A stretch of DNA of 64,000 nucleotides from Bacteroidia bacterium (GTDB lineage Bacteria > Bacteroidota > Bacteroidia > Flavobacteriales > Flavobacteriaceae). The stretch is from the NCBI GenBank assembly GCA_030427865.1, contig JAUICK010000013.1, forward strand, positions 1 through 64,000. The letters run 5' to 3'. Within the stretch, counting starts at the first letter, position 1. Each line of letters opens with the position of its first letter. This document shows, one piece after another, positions 1 through 9,248 of the stretch. The notes beneath the pieces were generated by a model. It made no database searches and was not told the DNA's origin. It saw nothing but the letters and a program-made list of their open reading frames with translations. The position numbers and the translations under genes are program-made.

Positions 1-1
1 A

Positions 2-532
<531 letters not shown>

Positions 533-544
533 ACAAGTTTTAAG

Positions 545-572
545 TTTTTAGTTATGATTAAGTAACTAAAAA
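545..572 (+). other. Perfect 10-bp inverted repeat between atpD and atpC
   Basis: The arms are TTTTTAGTTA (545-554) and TAACTAAAAA (563-572), with an 8-base loop. It lies inside the atpD-atpC message and could set the relative level or stability of the two cistrons. There is no T-run directly after it, so it is not an obvious terminator. Confidence 0.4.
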
Positions 573-596
573 TTAAGAACTAAAAACTGGTAAAAT

Positions 597-890
597 ATGT
601 ATTTAGAAATTGTAACACCAGAAGCAATCTTATTTTCTTCAGAAATTGATTCATTATCAGTTCCAGGAGTAAATGGTGAGTTTCAAATGCTAAATAATCA
701 CGCACCTGTTGTTTCTAATTTAAAAGAAGGAACTGTAAAAATTCATATTCATTCTCAAGCTAAGATAGAATTAGATGATTTACATGGCAAATTAGTGCCA
801 GATGAAGCAGATGACAAAATATTAACTTTAGCAATCAATTCAGGAACTTTAGAATTAAATGACAATAAAGCTATTATCTTAGCAGATTAA
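597..890 (+). CDS. atpC: ATP synthase F1 subunit epsilon (short form)
   Basis: A 97-residue epsilon subunit, part of the central rotor stalk of F1. The N-terminal beta-sandwich is recognisable from MYLEIVTPEAILFSSEIDSL and from the GEFQMLNNHAPVVSNLKEG block. The protein stops after the sandwich, so it lacks the C-terminal two-helix domain that inhibits ATP hydrolysis in E. coli epsilon (about 138 residues). A stretch around residues 60-72 (LHGKLVPDEADDK) looks like a lineage-specific insert. The gene is the last of the operon and is followed by a clear terminator. Confidence 0.93.
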   Translation: MYLEIVTPEAILFSSEIDSLSVPGVNGEFQMLNNHAPVVSNLKEGTVKIHIHSQAKIELDDLHGKLVPDEADDKILTLAINSGTLELNDNKAIILAD

Positions 891-911
891 GTTTTATTAT
901 AAAATAGACAA

Positions 912-948
912 AATCTCAAAGTGTAAATTATGCTTTGAGATTTTTTTT
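912..948 (+). terminator. Rho-independent terminator after atpC
   Basis: A 10-bp stem, AATCTCAAAG (912-921) with CTTTGAGATT (933-942), is followed by a run of T. It ends the ATP synthase transcript before rbfA. Confidence 0.8.
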
Positions 949-983
949 GTTTTTCAACAAACAAAATATTGTAAATTTACATA

Positions 984-1379
984 ATGGAAGAAACCAATAG
1001 ACAAAGAAAAATAGCTGGAGTATTACAAAAAGATTTAGTTGATGTATTACAGAAAGCCGCCCAAGAAGGGATGAAAGGAGTAATTATTTCTGTTTCTAAA
1101 GTGCATGTTACTTCAGATTTAGGAATTGCTAAGGTGTATTTAAGTATTTTTCCTTCAGAAAAAAGAGCTGAAATTATTAAAGGAGTACAATCTAACACAC
1201 CTTTAATTCGTCATGAAATGGCATCAAGAACCAGAAATCAATTGCGTAGAATGCCAGAACTATTGTTTTTTGGTGATGATACTTTAGACTACAATGAAAA
1301 TATTGATAAATCTCTGTTAGGAAAAGATGATAACCCTATCTTAAACCCTGAAATATTGCCTAAAAGACAAAAAAAATAA
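984..1379 (+). CDS. rbfA: 30S ribosome-binding factor A
   Basis: A 131-residue RbfA, a KH-fold protein that binds immature 30S subunits and helps 16S rRNA maturation, notably in the cold. The N-terminal helix (RQRKIAGVLQKDLVDVLQ) and the central strand region (VIISVSKVHVTSDLGIAKVYLSIFP) match the family, as does the RTRNQLRRMPELLFFGDDTLDY block that carries the usual R-x-P-E-L signature. Length is normal for the family. The next gene begins 10 bases downstream, so the two are probably cotranscribed, a pairing common in flavobacteria. Confidence 0.95.
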   Translation: MEETNRQRKIAGVLQKDLVDVLQKAAQEGMKGVIISVSKVHVTSDLGIAKVYLSIFPSEKRAEIIKGVQSNTPLIRHEMASRTRNQLRRMPELLFFGDDTLDYNENIDKSLLGKDDNPILNPEILPKRQKK

Positions 1380-1389
1380 GCCTTATTTT

Positions 1390-2592
1390 TTGAATTTTCC
1401 ATTTTACATAGCTAAGAGATATTTGTTTACTAAAACAAGTAATAATGCTATTAATATTATTACTATTATTGCCTCTTTTGGTGTAATCGTTGGTTCTTTA
1501 GCTTTGTTTGTAATTCTCTCAGGTTTTTCAGGTTTAAGAACCTTTAGTTATAGTTTATTGGAGGTGTCTGACCCAGATATAAAAATTACTGCAGTTAAAG
1601 GCAAATCGTTTATTTTTAATAACTCAATTAAATCTACATTAGAAAATAATACTAATATAAAAGAATTTACAAAAATTATTGAAGAACGTGTTTTTTTAGA
1701 GTATAATGCTAAAAATGAAATTGCGTATATAAAAGGAGTAGAAGAAAACTATTCAAGAATTACACCAATAGATTCTACAATTAATGTTGGAAATTGGCTT
1801 CAAAAAGATTTTGAAAATACAGCAGTTATAGGAGAAGGAATTTCAAGAAAGTTATCTCTTGGAATTTTAAATTTTGGTGAGCCTCTGTCTATAATGATTC
1901 CCAAACCAGGTACTGGTTTTATAAACCCAACCAATGCTTTTTATACTTTAAACACACAAATAGTTGGGGTTTACTCTGGTACAGAAGAATTTACCAATAA
2001 GTTTGTTTTTGTTGATATTTCTGCAGCAAGAAAATTGGTAAACTATAAACAGCATCAAATTACAGGTATAGAATTGAAATTGATTGACCAATCTAAAGCA
2101 AATACTATTTCGAAGCAACTTCAAGAGCAATTAGGAAATTCTTTTAAAGTACAAACCAAAGAGCAGTTAAATGAGGTGTTTTATAAAGTAATTAATACCG
2201 AAAATTTTGTCTCTTATTTAATTTTTACCTTAATAGTAATTATTGCTTTATTTAATGTAATTGGAGCAATAATAATGATGATTATTGATAAAAAATCAAA
2301 TTTAAAAACGTTGTTTAGTTTAGGGGTTTCTGTTAAAGAAATAAAGAAAATATTTGTGCTTCAAGGTTTTTTATTAACCTTTTTAGGAATGATAATAGGA
2401 CTTACTTTAGGTGTAGTTTTAATTTATTATCAATTAATTACGGGTAAATTTAAAATCACTCAAAACTTACCATACCCAGTAGAGTTTAGATTTTCTAATC
2501 TTTTTATAGTTGTATTAACTATAACAATTTTAGGGTACATAGCTTCAAAAATTGCAAGTAGTAGAATTACTAAAGAATTTATCGAAAAATAA
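1390..2592 (+). CDS. FtsX-like ABC transporter permease, LolC/LolE type
   Basis: A 400-residue inner-membrane permease of the MacB/FtsX superfamily, most like LolC/LolE, which extract lipoproteins from the inner membrane. One membrane segment lies near residues 25-48, a long periplasmic domain covers about 50-270, and three segments lie near 275-300, 320-345 and 370-390. The start is TTG at 1390, ten bases after the rbfA stop; the MNFPFYIAKRYLF beginning is typical of the family and no ATG fits. No ATP-binding subunit gene is beside it, so the partner ATPase is elsewhere. The exact substrate is inferred. Confidence 0.85.
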   Translation: MNFPFYIAKRYLFTKTSNNAINIITIIASFGVIVGSLALFVILSGFSGLRTFSYSLLEVSDPDIKITAVKGKSFIFNNSIKSTLENNTNIKEFTKIIEERVFLEYNAKNEIAYIKGVEENYSRITPIDSTINVGNWLQKDFENTAVIGEGISRKLSLGILNFGEPLSIMIPKPGTGFINPTNAFYTLNTQIVGVYSGTEEFTNKFVFVDISAARKLVNYKQHQITGIELKLIDQSKANTISKQLQEQLGNSFKVQTKEQLNEVFYKVINTENFVSYLIFTLIVIIALFNVIGAIIMMIIDKKSNLKTLFSLGVSVKEIKKIFVLQGFLLTFLGMIIGLTLGVVLIYYQLITGKFKITQNLPYPVEFRFSNLFIVVLTITILGYIASKIASSRITKEFIEK

Positions 2593-2634
2593 ATTACTCT
2601 AAATTTCTAAGTTGTATTTTTATTTAAAAACAAG

Positions 2635-2773
2635 CAAAGAAGCTGTCTGAAAAGTTGATTTAACTGTCATTTTGAGCGGAGGCGAAAAATCTATATAATT
2701 GATTTTCAGTAAATAAGATTTCTCCATTTCAGTCGAAATGACAAATACTAATACTTTTCAGACAGCCTCTTTG
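2635..2773. repeat. Palindromic intergenic repeat with 21-bp terminal inverted repeats
   Basis: The ends are near-perfect inverted copies: 2635-2655 and 2753-2773 match over 21 bases with one mismatch (core CTGTCTGAAAAGT). Inside is a second, imperfect inverted pair built on GTCATTT-GA...AAATCT (about 2668-2693 and 2716-2742). The whole 139-bp unit can fold into a long hairpin and holds no reading frame. The inner arms resemble the element at 10031-10119. It sits in the convergent gap between the permease gene and hpf, and has the form of a MITE or REP-like element. Confidence 0.75.
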
Positions 2774-2850
2774 TTACTACACTGTATAAAGTTTTATTAA
2801 AAAGTTGAGCCTAAATGAGGTAACACCATTTATTTTAGACTCATAGCCTT

Positions 2851-3153
2851 TTAAAGATAAGGCTTTAAAACTCCTTTTCTTTTCTTTAATTGTTTTTCTA
2901 AATCGCTAATAGTATGTTTTACTGCTAATTCATAATTCTTTTCGTTTGAAGAAGCAAAAATTCTTGGGCCAGCAAGACTTAATTCCATTTCACAAATTCT
3001 ACCTATTTTTTTTGGAGAATTTTCTCTTTTAAAAAATACATTAACATTTATTATAGAATCGTATTTTTTTGCTAAACTCTCTAACTTACCAATGGTATAA
3101 GATTCTAAAGCTTCACTGGTTGGCATATTTACAAATTGAATATCTATTTTCAT
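2851..3153 (-). CDS. hpf: Ribosome hibernation-promoting factor / RaiA family (short form)
   Basis: A 100-residue protein of the HPF/YfiA (RaiA) family, which binds the 30S decoding centre in starved cells and silences ribosomes. The N-terminal strand MKIDIQFVNMPTSEALESYT and the helix IGKLESLAKKYDSIINVNVFF fit the family, as does the C-terminal basic helix DLEKQLKKRKG. It is the short form, without the C-terminal dimerisation domain of long HPF. It is monocistronic, 107 bases after the dusB stop in the direction of transcription. Confidence 0.88.
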   Translation of the reverse strand: MKIDIQFVNMPTSEALESYTIGKLESLAKKYDSIINVNVFFKRENSPKKIGRICEMELSLAGPRIFASSNEKNYELAVKHTISDLEKQLKKRKGVLKPYL

Positions 3154-3259
3154 GTTTTTCGATTTTAAATTACATATTTAAAAGTAACTATTATTCGAGT
3201 ATTAAGAAATGATATTTATCAATCTTTAAAAAGAAAAAATAAAAGTTTACTAAAATACA

Positions 3260-4261
3260 TTAGTAGTTTTCTGACATGAAAACACCTCCAAATTTAGTTT
3301 CTACTTCATTAAAAGTGTCTAAAACATCTTTTGGATCATCAGAAGTTACCATTTTAGTTCGGTATTCTTTAAAATGAGGAATCCCTTTAAAATAGTTGGT
3401 GTAATGTCTTCTGGTTTCTACTACTCCTAAACGTTCTCCTTTCCAATCAATTGCCATTAGTAAATGCCTTCTTGCCATTTCTACACGTTTTGCAATGTTT
3501 GGTTTAGGTAAATGCTCGCCTGTTTTAAAAAAATGTTTTATTTCGTTAAAAAACCATGGATAACCAATAGAAGCTCTTCCAATCATTGCACCATCTAAAC
3601 CGTAAACATCTCGCATTTCCATAGCTTTTTCTGGTGATGTAACATCTCCATTTCCAAACACAGGAATATGCATTCTTGGGTTGTTTTTAACTTCTGCAAT
3701 AGGTTTCCAATCTGCTTCACCTTTGTACATTTGCGCACGGGTTCTGCCATGTATTGAAATCGCTTTACAGCCAACATCTTGCAAACGTTCTGCAACTTCT
3801 ACAATTTTAATGGAATCATGATCCCAACCTAAACGAGTTTTTACAGTTATTGGTAAATTGGTATGCTTTACCATTTCTGAAGTAAGCTTTACCATTAAAT
3901 CGATATCTTTTAAAATACCAGCTCCAGCACCTTTAGAAACTACTTTTTTAACTGGACAACCAAAATTAATATCTATAATATCTGGGTTTGTCTTTTCTAC
4001 AATTTCTACAGAACGTAGCATAGAATCTAAATTGGCTCCAAAAATTTGAATCCCTACAGGGCGTTCTTTTTCATAGATATCTAATTTCATAACGCTTTTT
4101 GCTGCATCACGAATTAAACCTTCTGATGAGATAAATTCTGTATATACAACATCTGCTCCGTTTTCTTTGCACAAGGCTCTAAAAGGCGGGTCAGAAACAT
4201 CTTCCATTGGTGCAAGTAATAACGGAAAGTCTGGAAGTTCTATGTGGTCTATTTTTACCAA
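3260..4261 (-). CDS. dusB: tRNA-dihydrouridine synthase B
   Basis: A 333-residue FMN-dependent enzyme that reduces uridine in the tRNA D-loop to dihydrouridine. It is a TIM barrel with the family marks LLAPMEDVSD (14-23), INFGCPVKKVVSKGAGAG with the catalytic acid Cys102, VKTRLGWD and the FMN phosphate-binding GNGDVTSPEKA and GLDGAMIGRASIGYPW segments. The C-terminal helical domain contains ETRRHYTNYFKG. Length is normal. The DUF4345 gene lies 6 bases upstream, so the two are likely one transcript. Bacteroidota usually carry this DusB-like paralogue; specificity among D-loop positions is inferred. Confidence 0.92.
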   Translation of the reverse strand: MVKIDHIELPDFPLLLAPMEDVSDPPFRALCKENGADVVYTEFISSEGLIRDAAKSVMKLDIYEKERPVGIQIFGANLDSMLRSVEIVEKTNPDIIDINFGCPVKKVVSKGAGAGILKDIDLMVKLTSEMVKHTNLPITVKTRLGWDHDSIKIVEVAERLQDVGCKAISIHGRTRAQMYKGEADWKPIAEVKNNPRMHIPVFGNGDVTSPEKAMEMRDVYGLDGAMIGRASIGYPWFFNEIKHFFKTGEHLPKPNIAKRVEMARRHLLMAIDWKGERLGVVETRRHYTNYFKGIPHFKEYRTKMVTSDDPKDVLDTFNEVETKFGGVFMSENY

Positions 4262-4267
4262 AATAAA

Positions 4268-4669
4268 TTAATTTTTTGCAAAATTAGTGTTTTTATTTGT
4301 GAGTATCCACAAACCATAACATCCTAAAAATATTTCTGCAAGAGTTCCAAAATTATATCCAAAAGTTGGTATACCATCTACAACAAAACTTAGAACTCTT
4401 CCAAATCCTAGACCAAACATAAAAATCATATTCGAAATTAAGGCAATTTTTAAGAATTGATGTTTAAAAACACCTAAAATCCAAAGAATAGAGAAACCAA
4501 TATATAATCCCATAATGGCTTTTAAAAAATTATGTTCATCAATAGTCTTTGGGGAAATATCAAATTGATATTGAGGCGCAAAGCCATAAATTATGGCTAC
4601 AGGAAATACAATAATTATAGAGATTATTAAGTGAATTTTAGGCAGAATACTTTCTTTGGTCAGGGTCAT
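4268..4669 (-). CDS. DUF4345-like four-helix membrane protein
   Basis: A 133-residue protein with four predicted membrane segments at about residues 13-30, 48-67, 74-93 and 108-125. The pattern of a conserved F-L-K-A-I-M-G-L-Y stretch followed by a G-R segment (FGLGFGRVLSFVVDGIP) resembles the DUF4345 family, whose function is not known. It lies 7 bases after the M28 peptidase gene and 6 bases before dusB on the minus strand, so all three may be cotranscribed. No functional link between them is evident. Confidence 0.7.
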   Translation of the reverse strand: MTLTKESILPKIHLIISIIIVFPVAIIYGFAPQYQFDISPKTIDEHNFLKAIMGLYIGFSILWILGVFKHQFLKIALISNMIFMFGLGFGRVLSFVVDGIPTFGYNFGTLAEIFLGCYGLWILTNKNTNFAKN

Positions 4670-4676
4670 TTTTTAT

Positions 4677-5900
4677 TTAAAATTGAATTTCTTTTTTTAC
4701 TTCTACTTCTCCTCTTTTTACAACAACTTTCGTTTTATCCCCCTTTTTAAATACAGATAAAGCCCGCATGTAACTCATCATATTAGTAACTGTGCTATCT
4801 CCTAATTGTATAACAATATCTCCTTTTTGTAGCCCTGCTTTTTTTGCAGGTTTACTTTCTGATACTCCATCAATTCGCATTCCTTTTCCATCAAACAAAT
4901 AATCAGGTATTACACCCAAACCCACTTTAAATCTTGGAGAATTCTCACTTTCATTCTTTGTTTTTCTAAACGCTAATTTTCCATTATCATCTAAATCAGA
5001 AATAATGTTAAAAATATAATCAGATATTAAATACATTCCGTTATAATTTAGTTTTTCTGAATCATCTCCAGGCTTATGATAATCTTCATGTTGCCCTGTA
5101 AAAAAGTGTAATACAGGAATGTCTGCTAAATAAAAACTAGTATGGTCAGATGGTCCAACTCCAGATTCTTGCTGAATTAATTTAAAATTATTGTTGTGTG
5201 ATTTTAAGACTTGTTTAAAAATAGGCGAAGTACCAGTTCCATAAACCGCCAAAGAAGAATCTTTTTTCATACGTCCAACCATATCCATATTAATCATATA
5301 AGATACTTTTTTGGTATTTATGGTTGGGTTTTTCACAAAATAATTAGAGCCTAATAAACCCATTTCTTCTCCAGAAAACGCCATAAACAAATAGTTATTC
5401 TTTGTGTTTTTGCCTTTTAATTTAGCAATTAAATTTAGCATTATAGCAACACCAGATGCATTGTCATCAGCTCCGTTATGAACTGCTTTTATAGAATCTC
5501 TATACAAAGATCCCTCACCACCATATCCTAAATGATCGAAATGAGCACCAATAATAATGGTGTTTTCTGCTTTGTTGTCTAAAAAACCAATAACATTATT
5601 GCCTGTAATTGTGCCATCACCATTTACATCAAATTTTACTTCTTCATGCGGATTTGTCTTGGGTTTAAACGTAAAAGGTTGTAAGAATTTTTTTGTTCCT
5701 TTTGGTGATAATCCTAATTCAATAAATCGATTAGAAATATAATTTGCAGCTTTTTTTTCGCCTTCTGTACCTGTTTGTCTTCCTTCTAAAGCATCATCAG
5801 CTAAAAAAGCAACATCTTCTTGAATTCTGTTTTTTTGATTTATTGTCTCTTTACATGAGATAAATAAACATAAAAAGATTAAAATTTGAATGTTTCTCAT
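4677..5900 (-). CDS. M28-family zinc aminopeptidase lipoprotein with PDZ domain
   Basis: A 407-residue secreted lipoprotein (lipobox LFISC, Cys16). Residues about 95-305 form an M28 peptidase with all metal-site blocks visible: GAHFDHLG (His120), NGADDNASG (Asp145), SGEEMGLLGS (Glu178/179), NMDMVGR (Asp206) and a late His in QHEDYHKPGD. Residues about 325-405 form a PDZ domain (AGLQKGDIVIQLGDS). It probably trims peptides at the outer membrane or in the periplasm; the substrate is unknown. The PA-like insertion of larger relatives is reduced. It is transcribed divergently from the PD40 lipoprotein gene. Confidence 0.9.
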   Translation of the reverse strand: MRNIQILIFLCLFISCKETINQKNRIQEDVAFLADDALEGRQTGTEGEKKAANYISNRFIELGLSPKGTKKFLQPFTFKPKTNPHEEVKFDVNGDGTITGNNVIGFLDNKAENTIIIGAHFDHLGYGGEGSLYRDSIKAVHNGADDNASGVAIMLNLIAKLKGKNTKNNYLFMAFSGEEMGLLGSNYFVKNPTINTKKVSYMINMDMVGRMKKDSSLAVYGTGTSPIFKQVLKSHNNNFKLIQQESGVGPSDHTSFYLADIPVLHFFTGQHEDYHKPGDDSEKLNYNGMYLISDYIFNIISDLDDNGKLAFRKTKNESENSPRFKVGLGVIPDYLFDGKGMRIDGVSESKPAKKAGLQKGDIVIQLGDSTVTNMMSYMRALSVFKKGDKTKVVVKRGEVEVKKEIQF

Positions 5901-5949
5901 AATGATAAATAGTATTTTTGTGCAATTGTTTAATTAATAATGGTTTCAA

Positions 5950-7056
5950 ATGAAATTTAAAATATTCTTTTTTAGTCTTTTAACAATCGGAATACTTTCT
6001 TGTAAAAATAACAAAAAAGAAAAAGAAGACACTTATTCTGGTGAAACAAAAAAATGGGAAGGTGGTTTAATATATCCAGAAGAAAAACATTTTAAATCGT
6101 TAAAACAAATTACTTTTGGAGGTGATAATGCAGAGGCTTATTGGAGTTTTGATGATAAACAAATTATTTTTCAATCTAATAATAAAAATTGGGGAGTTAA
6201 TTGTGATCAAATGTTTTTGATGAATGCAAATGAAACGTTTAAAGATACCATACCCCCAATAATTTCAACAGGCTTAGGAAGAACAACCTGTGCTTATTTC
6301 TTGCCTGATAATAAACATTTTGTCTACGGTTCTACACACTTAGGAGGAAAAGAGTGTCCGCCAGCACCTTTGCGAAGAGAAGGAAAATATGTGTGGCCAA
6401 TTTATGAAAGCTATGATATTTTTGTGGCAGATTTAGAAGGAAACATTACCAAACAACTTACTACAGAACCAGGTTATGATGCAGAGGCAACGGTTTCTCC
6501 TAAAGGAGATAAAATTGTGTTTACCTCAATGAGAACTGGAGATTTGGAGTTGTTTACCATGAATATTGATGGTACAGATGTAAAACAAATTACGAATCAG
6601 TTGGGTTATGATGGAGGTGCGTTTTTCTCTCCAGATGGTACAAAATTAATTTTTCGTTCTTCAAGACCAAAGACTGAAGCAGAAATTAAAGAATATCAAG
6701 ATTTGTTAAAAGAAGGCTTAGTACAACCCACGCAAATGGAATTGTATATCTGTAATGCAGATGGTTCAGATTTAAAACAACTAACTGATTTAGGTAATGC
6801 CAACTGGAGTCCGTTTTTTCATCCTTCAGGAAAAAAGATTTTATTCTCGTCGAATTTTGAAGCTGAAAAAGGGTTTCCTTTCAATTTGTACATGATAGAT
6901 TTGGATGGTAAAAACTTAGAAAGAGTAACTCATGGAGAAACGTTTGATGCGTTTCCTGTGTTTTCTAACGACGGTAAAAAGTTAATTTTTTCTTCGAATC
7001 GTAATAATGGAGGTGGTAGAGATACCAATTTATTTATAGCAGAATGGCAAGACTAA
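5950..7056 (+). CDS. PD40/TolB-like beta-propeller lipoprotein
   Basis: A 368-residue lipoprotein (MKFKIFFFSLLTIGILSC, Cys18) made of WD40-like PD40 repeats. Repeat cores such as YDAEATVSPKGDKIVFTSMR, YDGGAFFSPDGTKLIFRSSR, ANWSPFFHPSGKKILFSSN and AFPVFSNDGKKLIFSSNR recur from about residue 170 onward. Similar propellers are found in TolB and in exported enzymes of Bacteroidota. Its catalytic or binding role cannot be read from the sequence. It is divergent from the M28 peptidase gene with 49 bases between, so the two may share a control region. Confidence 0.85.
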   Translation: MKFKIFFFSLLTIGILSCKNNKKEKEDTYSGETKKWEGGLIYPEEKHFKSLKQITFGGDNAEAYWSFDDKQIIFQSNNKNWGVNCDQMFLMNANETFKDTIPPIISTGLGRTTCAYFLPDNKHFVYGSTHLGGKECPPAPLRREGKYVWPIYESYDIFVADLEGNITKQLTTEPGYDAEATVSPKGDKIVFTSMRTGDLELFTMNIDGTDVKQITNQLGYDGGAFFSPDGTKLIFRSSRPKTEAEIKEYQDLLKEGLVQPTQMELYICNADGSDLKQLTDLGNANWSPFFHPSGKKILFSSNFEAEKGFPFNLYMIDLDGKNLERVTHGETFDAFPVFSNDGKKLIFSSNRNNGGGRDTNLFIAEWQD

Positions 7057-7190
7057 TTTTTAGCGTAAAAGTTATTCAGTCTAAAAGTTTACAAAGTTCA
7101 GATTATTATATTTTCTAACCTTATAACTTTCTACTTTTAAACTATTAAAAAACCTATATTTGCAAACATTTTAGAAATCAAATTTAACAA

Positions 7191-8987
7191 ATGAAGAATA
7201 TTAGAAACTTTTGCATTATCGCACACATAGATCATGGTAAAAGTACATTAGCAGATAGATTGTTAGATTATACAGGTTCTGTAACTGAACGCGAAAAGCA
7301 AAATCAGTTATTAGACAATATGGATTTAGAGCGCGAACGTGGAATTACGATAAAATCGCATGCCATTCAAATGGATTATGAATTGGATGGAGAACAATAT
7401 ATTTTAAACTTAATTGATACTCCAGGTCATGTAGATTTTTCTTATGAAGTTTCTCGTTCAATAGCAGCATGTGAAGGAGCGTTATTAATTGTAGACGCTG
7501 CACAAAGTATACAAGCACAAACTATATCAAACCTATACTTGGCCTTAGAGAACGATTTAGAGATTATTCCTGTATTAAATAAAGTAGATTTACCATCAGC
7601 TAATCCAGAAGAGGTTACAGACGATATTGTAGATTTATTAGGTTGCGAGCCAGAAGATGTAATTCATGCAAGTGGTAAAACAGGTTTTGGTGTCGATAAT
7701 ATTTTAAAAGCAATTATAGATAAAATTCCAGCACCTAAAGGAAATCCAGATGCACCTTTAAAGGCCTTAATTTTTGACTCTGTATACAATTCTTACAGAG
7801 GAATTGAAACCTATTTTAGAGTTATAGATGGCTCTATTAAAAAGAATCAGCAAATAAAATTTATGGCTACTAACAAAGAGTACGGAGCTGATGAGGTTGG
7901 GACTTTAAAGTTAGAGCAAGTTGTAAAAAAAGAAATTAAAACAGGAGATGTTGGTTATTTAATTACCGGAATTAAAGCTGCAAAAGAAGTAAAAGTTGGT
8001 GATACTATTACCGATTTTGCAAATCCAACTTCAGATAGAATTGATGGTTTTGAAGATGTAAAACCTATGGTTTTTGCAGGAATTTATCCTGTAGATACAG
8101 AAGATTATGAAGAGTTGCGTAACTCAATGGAAAAATTGCAATTAAATGATGCTTCTTTGGTGTTTCAACCCGAAAGTTCTGCTGCTTTAGGTTTTGGGTT
8201 TCGATGTGGTTTTTTAGGAATGTTACACATGGAAATTATTCAAGAACGCTTAGAACGTGAGTTTAATATGACAGTAATTACCACGGTTCCTAACGTATCT
8301 TACCATGCATTTACTAATAAAAACCCAGATGAGATTGTTGTTGTAAACAACCCTTCTGACTTGCCAGAACCTTCTAAATTAAATAGAGTAGAAGAACCGT
8401 TTATTAAAGCTTCTATTATTACAAAATCTGATTTTGTAGGGCAAGTTATGAGTTTATGTATTGAAAAACGTGGACAAATTGTTAATCAAACCTACTTGAC
8501 AACGCAACGAGTAGAATTGATTTTTGATATGCCTTTAGCAGAAATTGTATTCGATTTTTACGATAGATTAAAAACGGTTTCTAAAGGATATGCGTCTTTC
8601 GATTATCATCCTATTGGCATGCAGACCTCGAAATTAGTGAGAGTAGATATTTTATTAAACGGGCAAACTGTAGATGCACTTTCTGCATTATTACACGCAG
8701 ATAATGCGTATTCAATAGGTAAAAAAATTGTAGAAAAACTAAAAACATTAATACCAAGACAACAATTCGATATTCCTATTCAAGCAGCAATTGGCGCAAA
8801 AATTATTGCCAGAGAAACTACCAAAGCGTTACGTAAAGATGTAACTGCAAAATGTTATGGCGGAGATATTTCGCGTAAACGTAAATTGTTAGAAAAACAG
8901 AAAAAAGGAAAGAAAAGAATGCGTCAAGTAGGTAATGTAGAAATTCCGCAAGAAGCATTTATGGCGGTTTTAAAGTTGAATGATTAA
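7191..8987 (+). CDS. lepA: Elongation factor 4 (back-translocating GTPase LepA)
   Basis: A 598-residue translational GTPase that acts on stalled or mis-translocated ribosomes. G-domain motifs are complete: AHIDHGKST (11-19), GITIKSH, DTPGH (76-80) and NKVD (130-133). The later domains include the EF-G-like region and the LepA-specific C-terminal domain, ending with a basic tail ([20 protein letters not shown]). Length is normal. A TATATTTG sequence at 7155-7162 is a plausible -7 promoter element 28 bases before the start. The gene stands alone, with a terminator downstream. Confidence 0.98.
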   Translation: MKNIRNFCIIAHIDHGKSTLADRLLDYTGSVTEREKQNQLLDNMDLERERGITIKSHAIQMDYELDGEQYILNLIDTPGHVDFSYEVSRSIAACEGALLIVDAAQSIQAQTISNLYLALENDLEIIPVLNKVDLPSANPEEVTDDIVDLLGCEPEDVIHASGKTGFGVDNILKAIIDKIPAPKGNPDAPLKALIFDSVYNSYRGIETYFRVIDGSIKKNQQIKFMATNKEYGADEVGTLKLEQVVKKEIKTGDVGYLITGIKAAKEVKVGDTITDFANPTSDRIDGFEDVKPMVFAGIYPVDTEDYEELRNSMEKLQLNDASLVFQPESSAALGFGFRCGFLGMLHMEIIQERLEREFNMTVITTVPNVSYHAFTNKNPDEIVVVNNPSDLPEPSKLNRVEEPFIKASIITKSDFVGQVMSLCIEKRGQIVNQTYLTTQRVELIFDMPLAEIVFDFYDRLKTVSKGYASFDYHPIGMQTSKLVRVDILLNGQTVDALSALLHADNAYSIGKKIVEKLKTLIPRQQFDIPIQAAIGAKIIARETTKALRKDVTAKCYGGDISRKRKLLEKQKKGKKRMRQVGNVEIPQEAFMAVLKLND

Positions 8988-9032
8988 TCTCTTTAGATTA
9001 GAGAAATTAGATAAAAGAATAAAGACAAGAAC

Positions 9033-9061
9033 CTTTTTTGAGTAATCAAAAAGTTTTTTTG
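9033..9061 (+). terminator. Probable terminator after lepA
   Basis: A stem CTTTTTTGA (9033-9041) with TCAAAAAG (9046-9053), a four-base loop and a T-run behind it. It is weak in GC. Confidence 0.5.
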
Positions 9062-9160
9062 TTTAAAGCTATTTCCTGCTTTTCGCACTCGCTTTTTTTA
9101 TTCAGAAAAAGAATAAAAAAGAGCTCAAACAAATGCTACAATCAGGGCTAAACTTGTTTA
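9062..9160. repeat. Probable dispersed intergenic repeat (lepA/lytR gap)
   Basis: This non-coding stretch contains GCTATTTCCTGCTTTTCGCA, an imperfect inverted pair (CTCGCTTTTTTTATTC at about 9085-9100 and GAATAAAAAAGAGCTC at about 9110-9125), and ends near CAATCAGGGCTAA. I recall similar 'TTCCTGCTTT...CAATCAGGGCTAA' blocks between genes in other flavobacterial genomes, but cannot check that here. There is only one copy in this window. No reading frame is present. Confidence 0.4.
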
Positions 9161-9248
9161 CTAACCATTTGCCATTCCTGTAAAGCCAAGAGTCTAAACT
9201 AACCCATTAAAGATTCCTATTTTTCACAAGAATGACTAATTTTTAATG

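Noticed and set aside
7057..7190. Loose inverted AAAAGTT/AACTTT stretches before lepA as a regulatory structure
   Set aside because: The matches are short and AT-only, as expected by chance in this composition.
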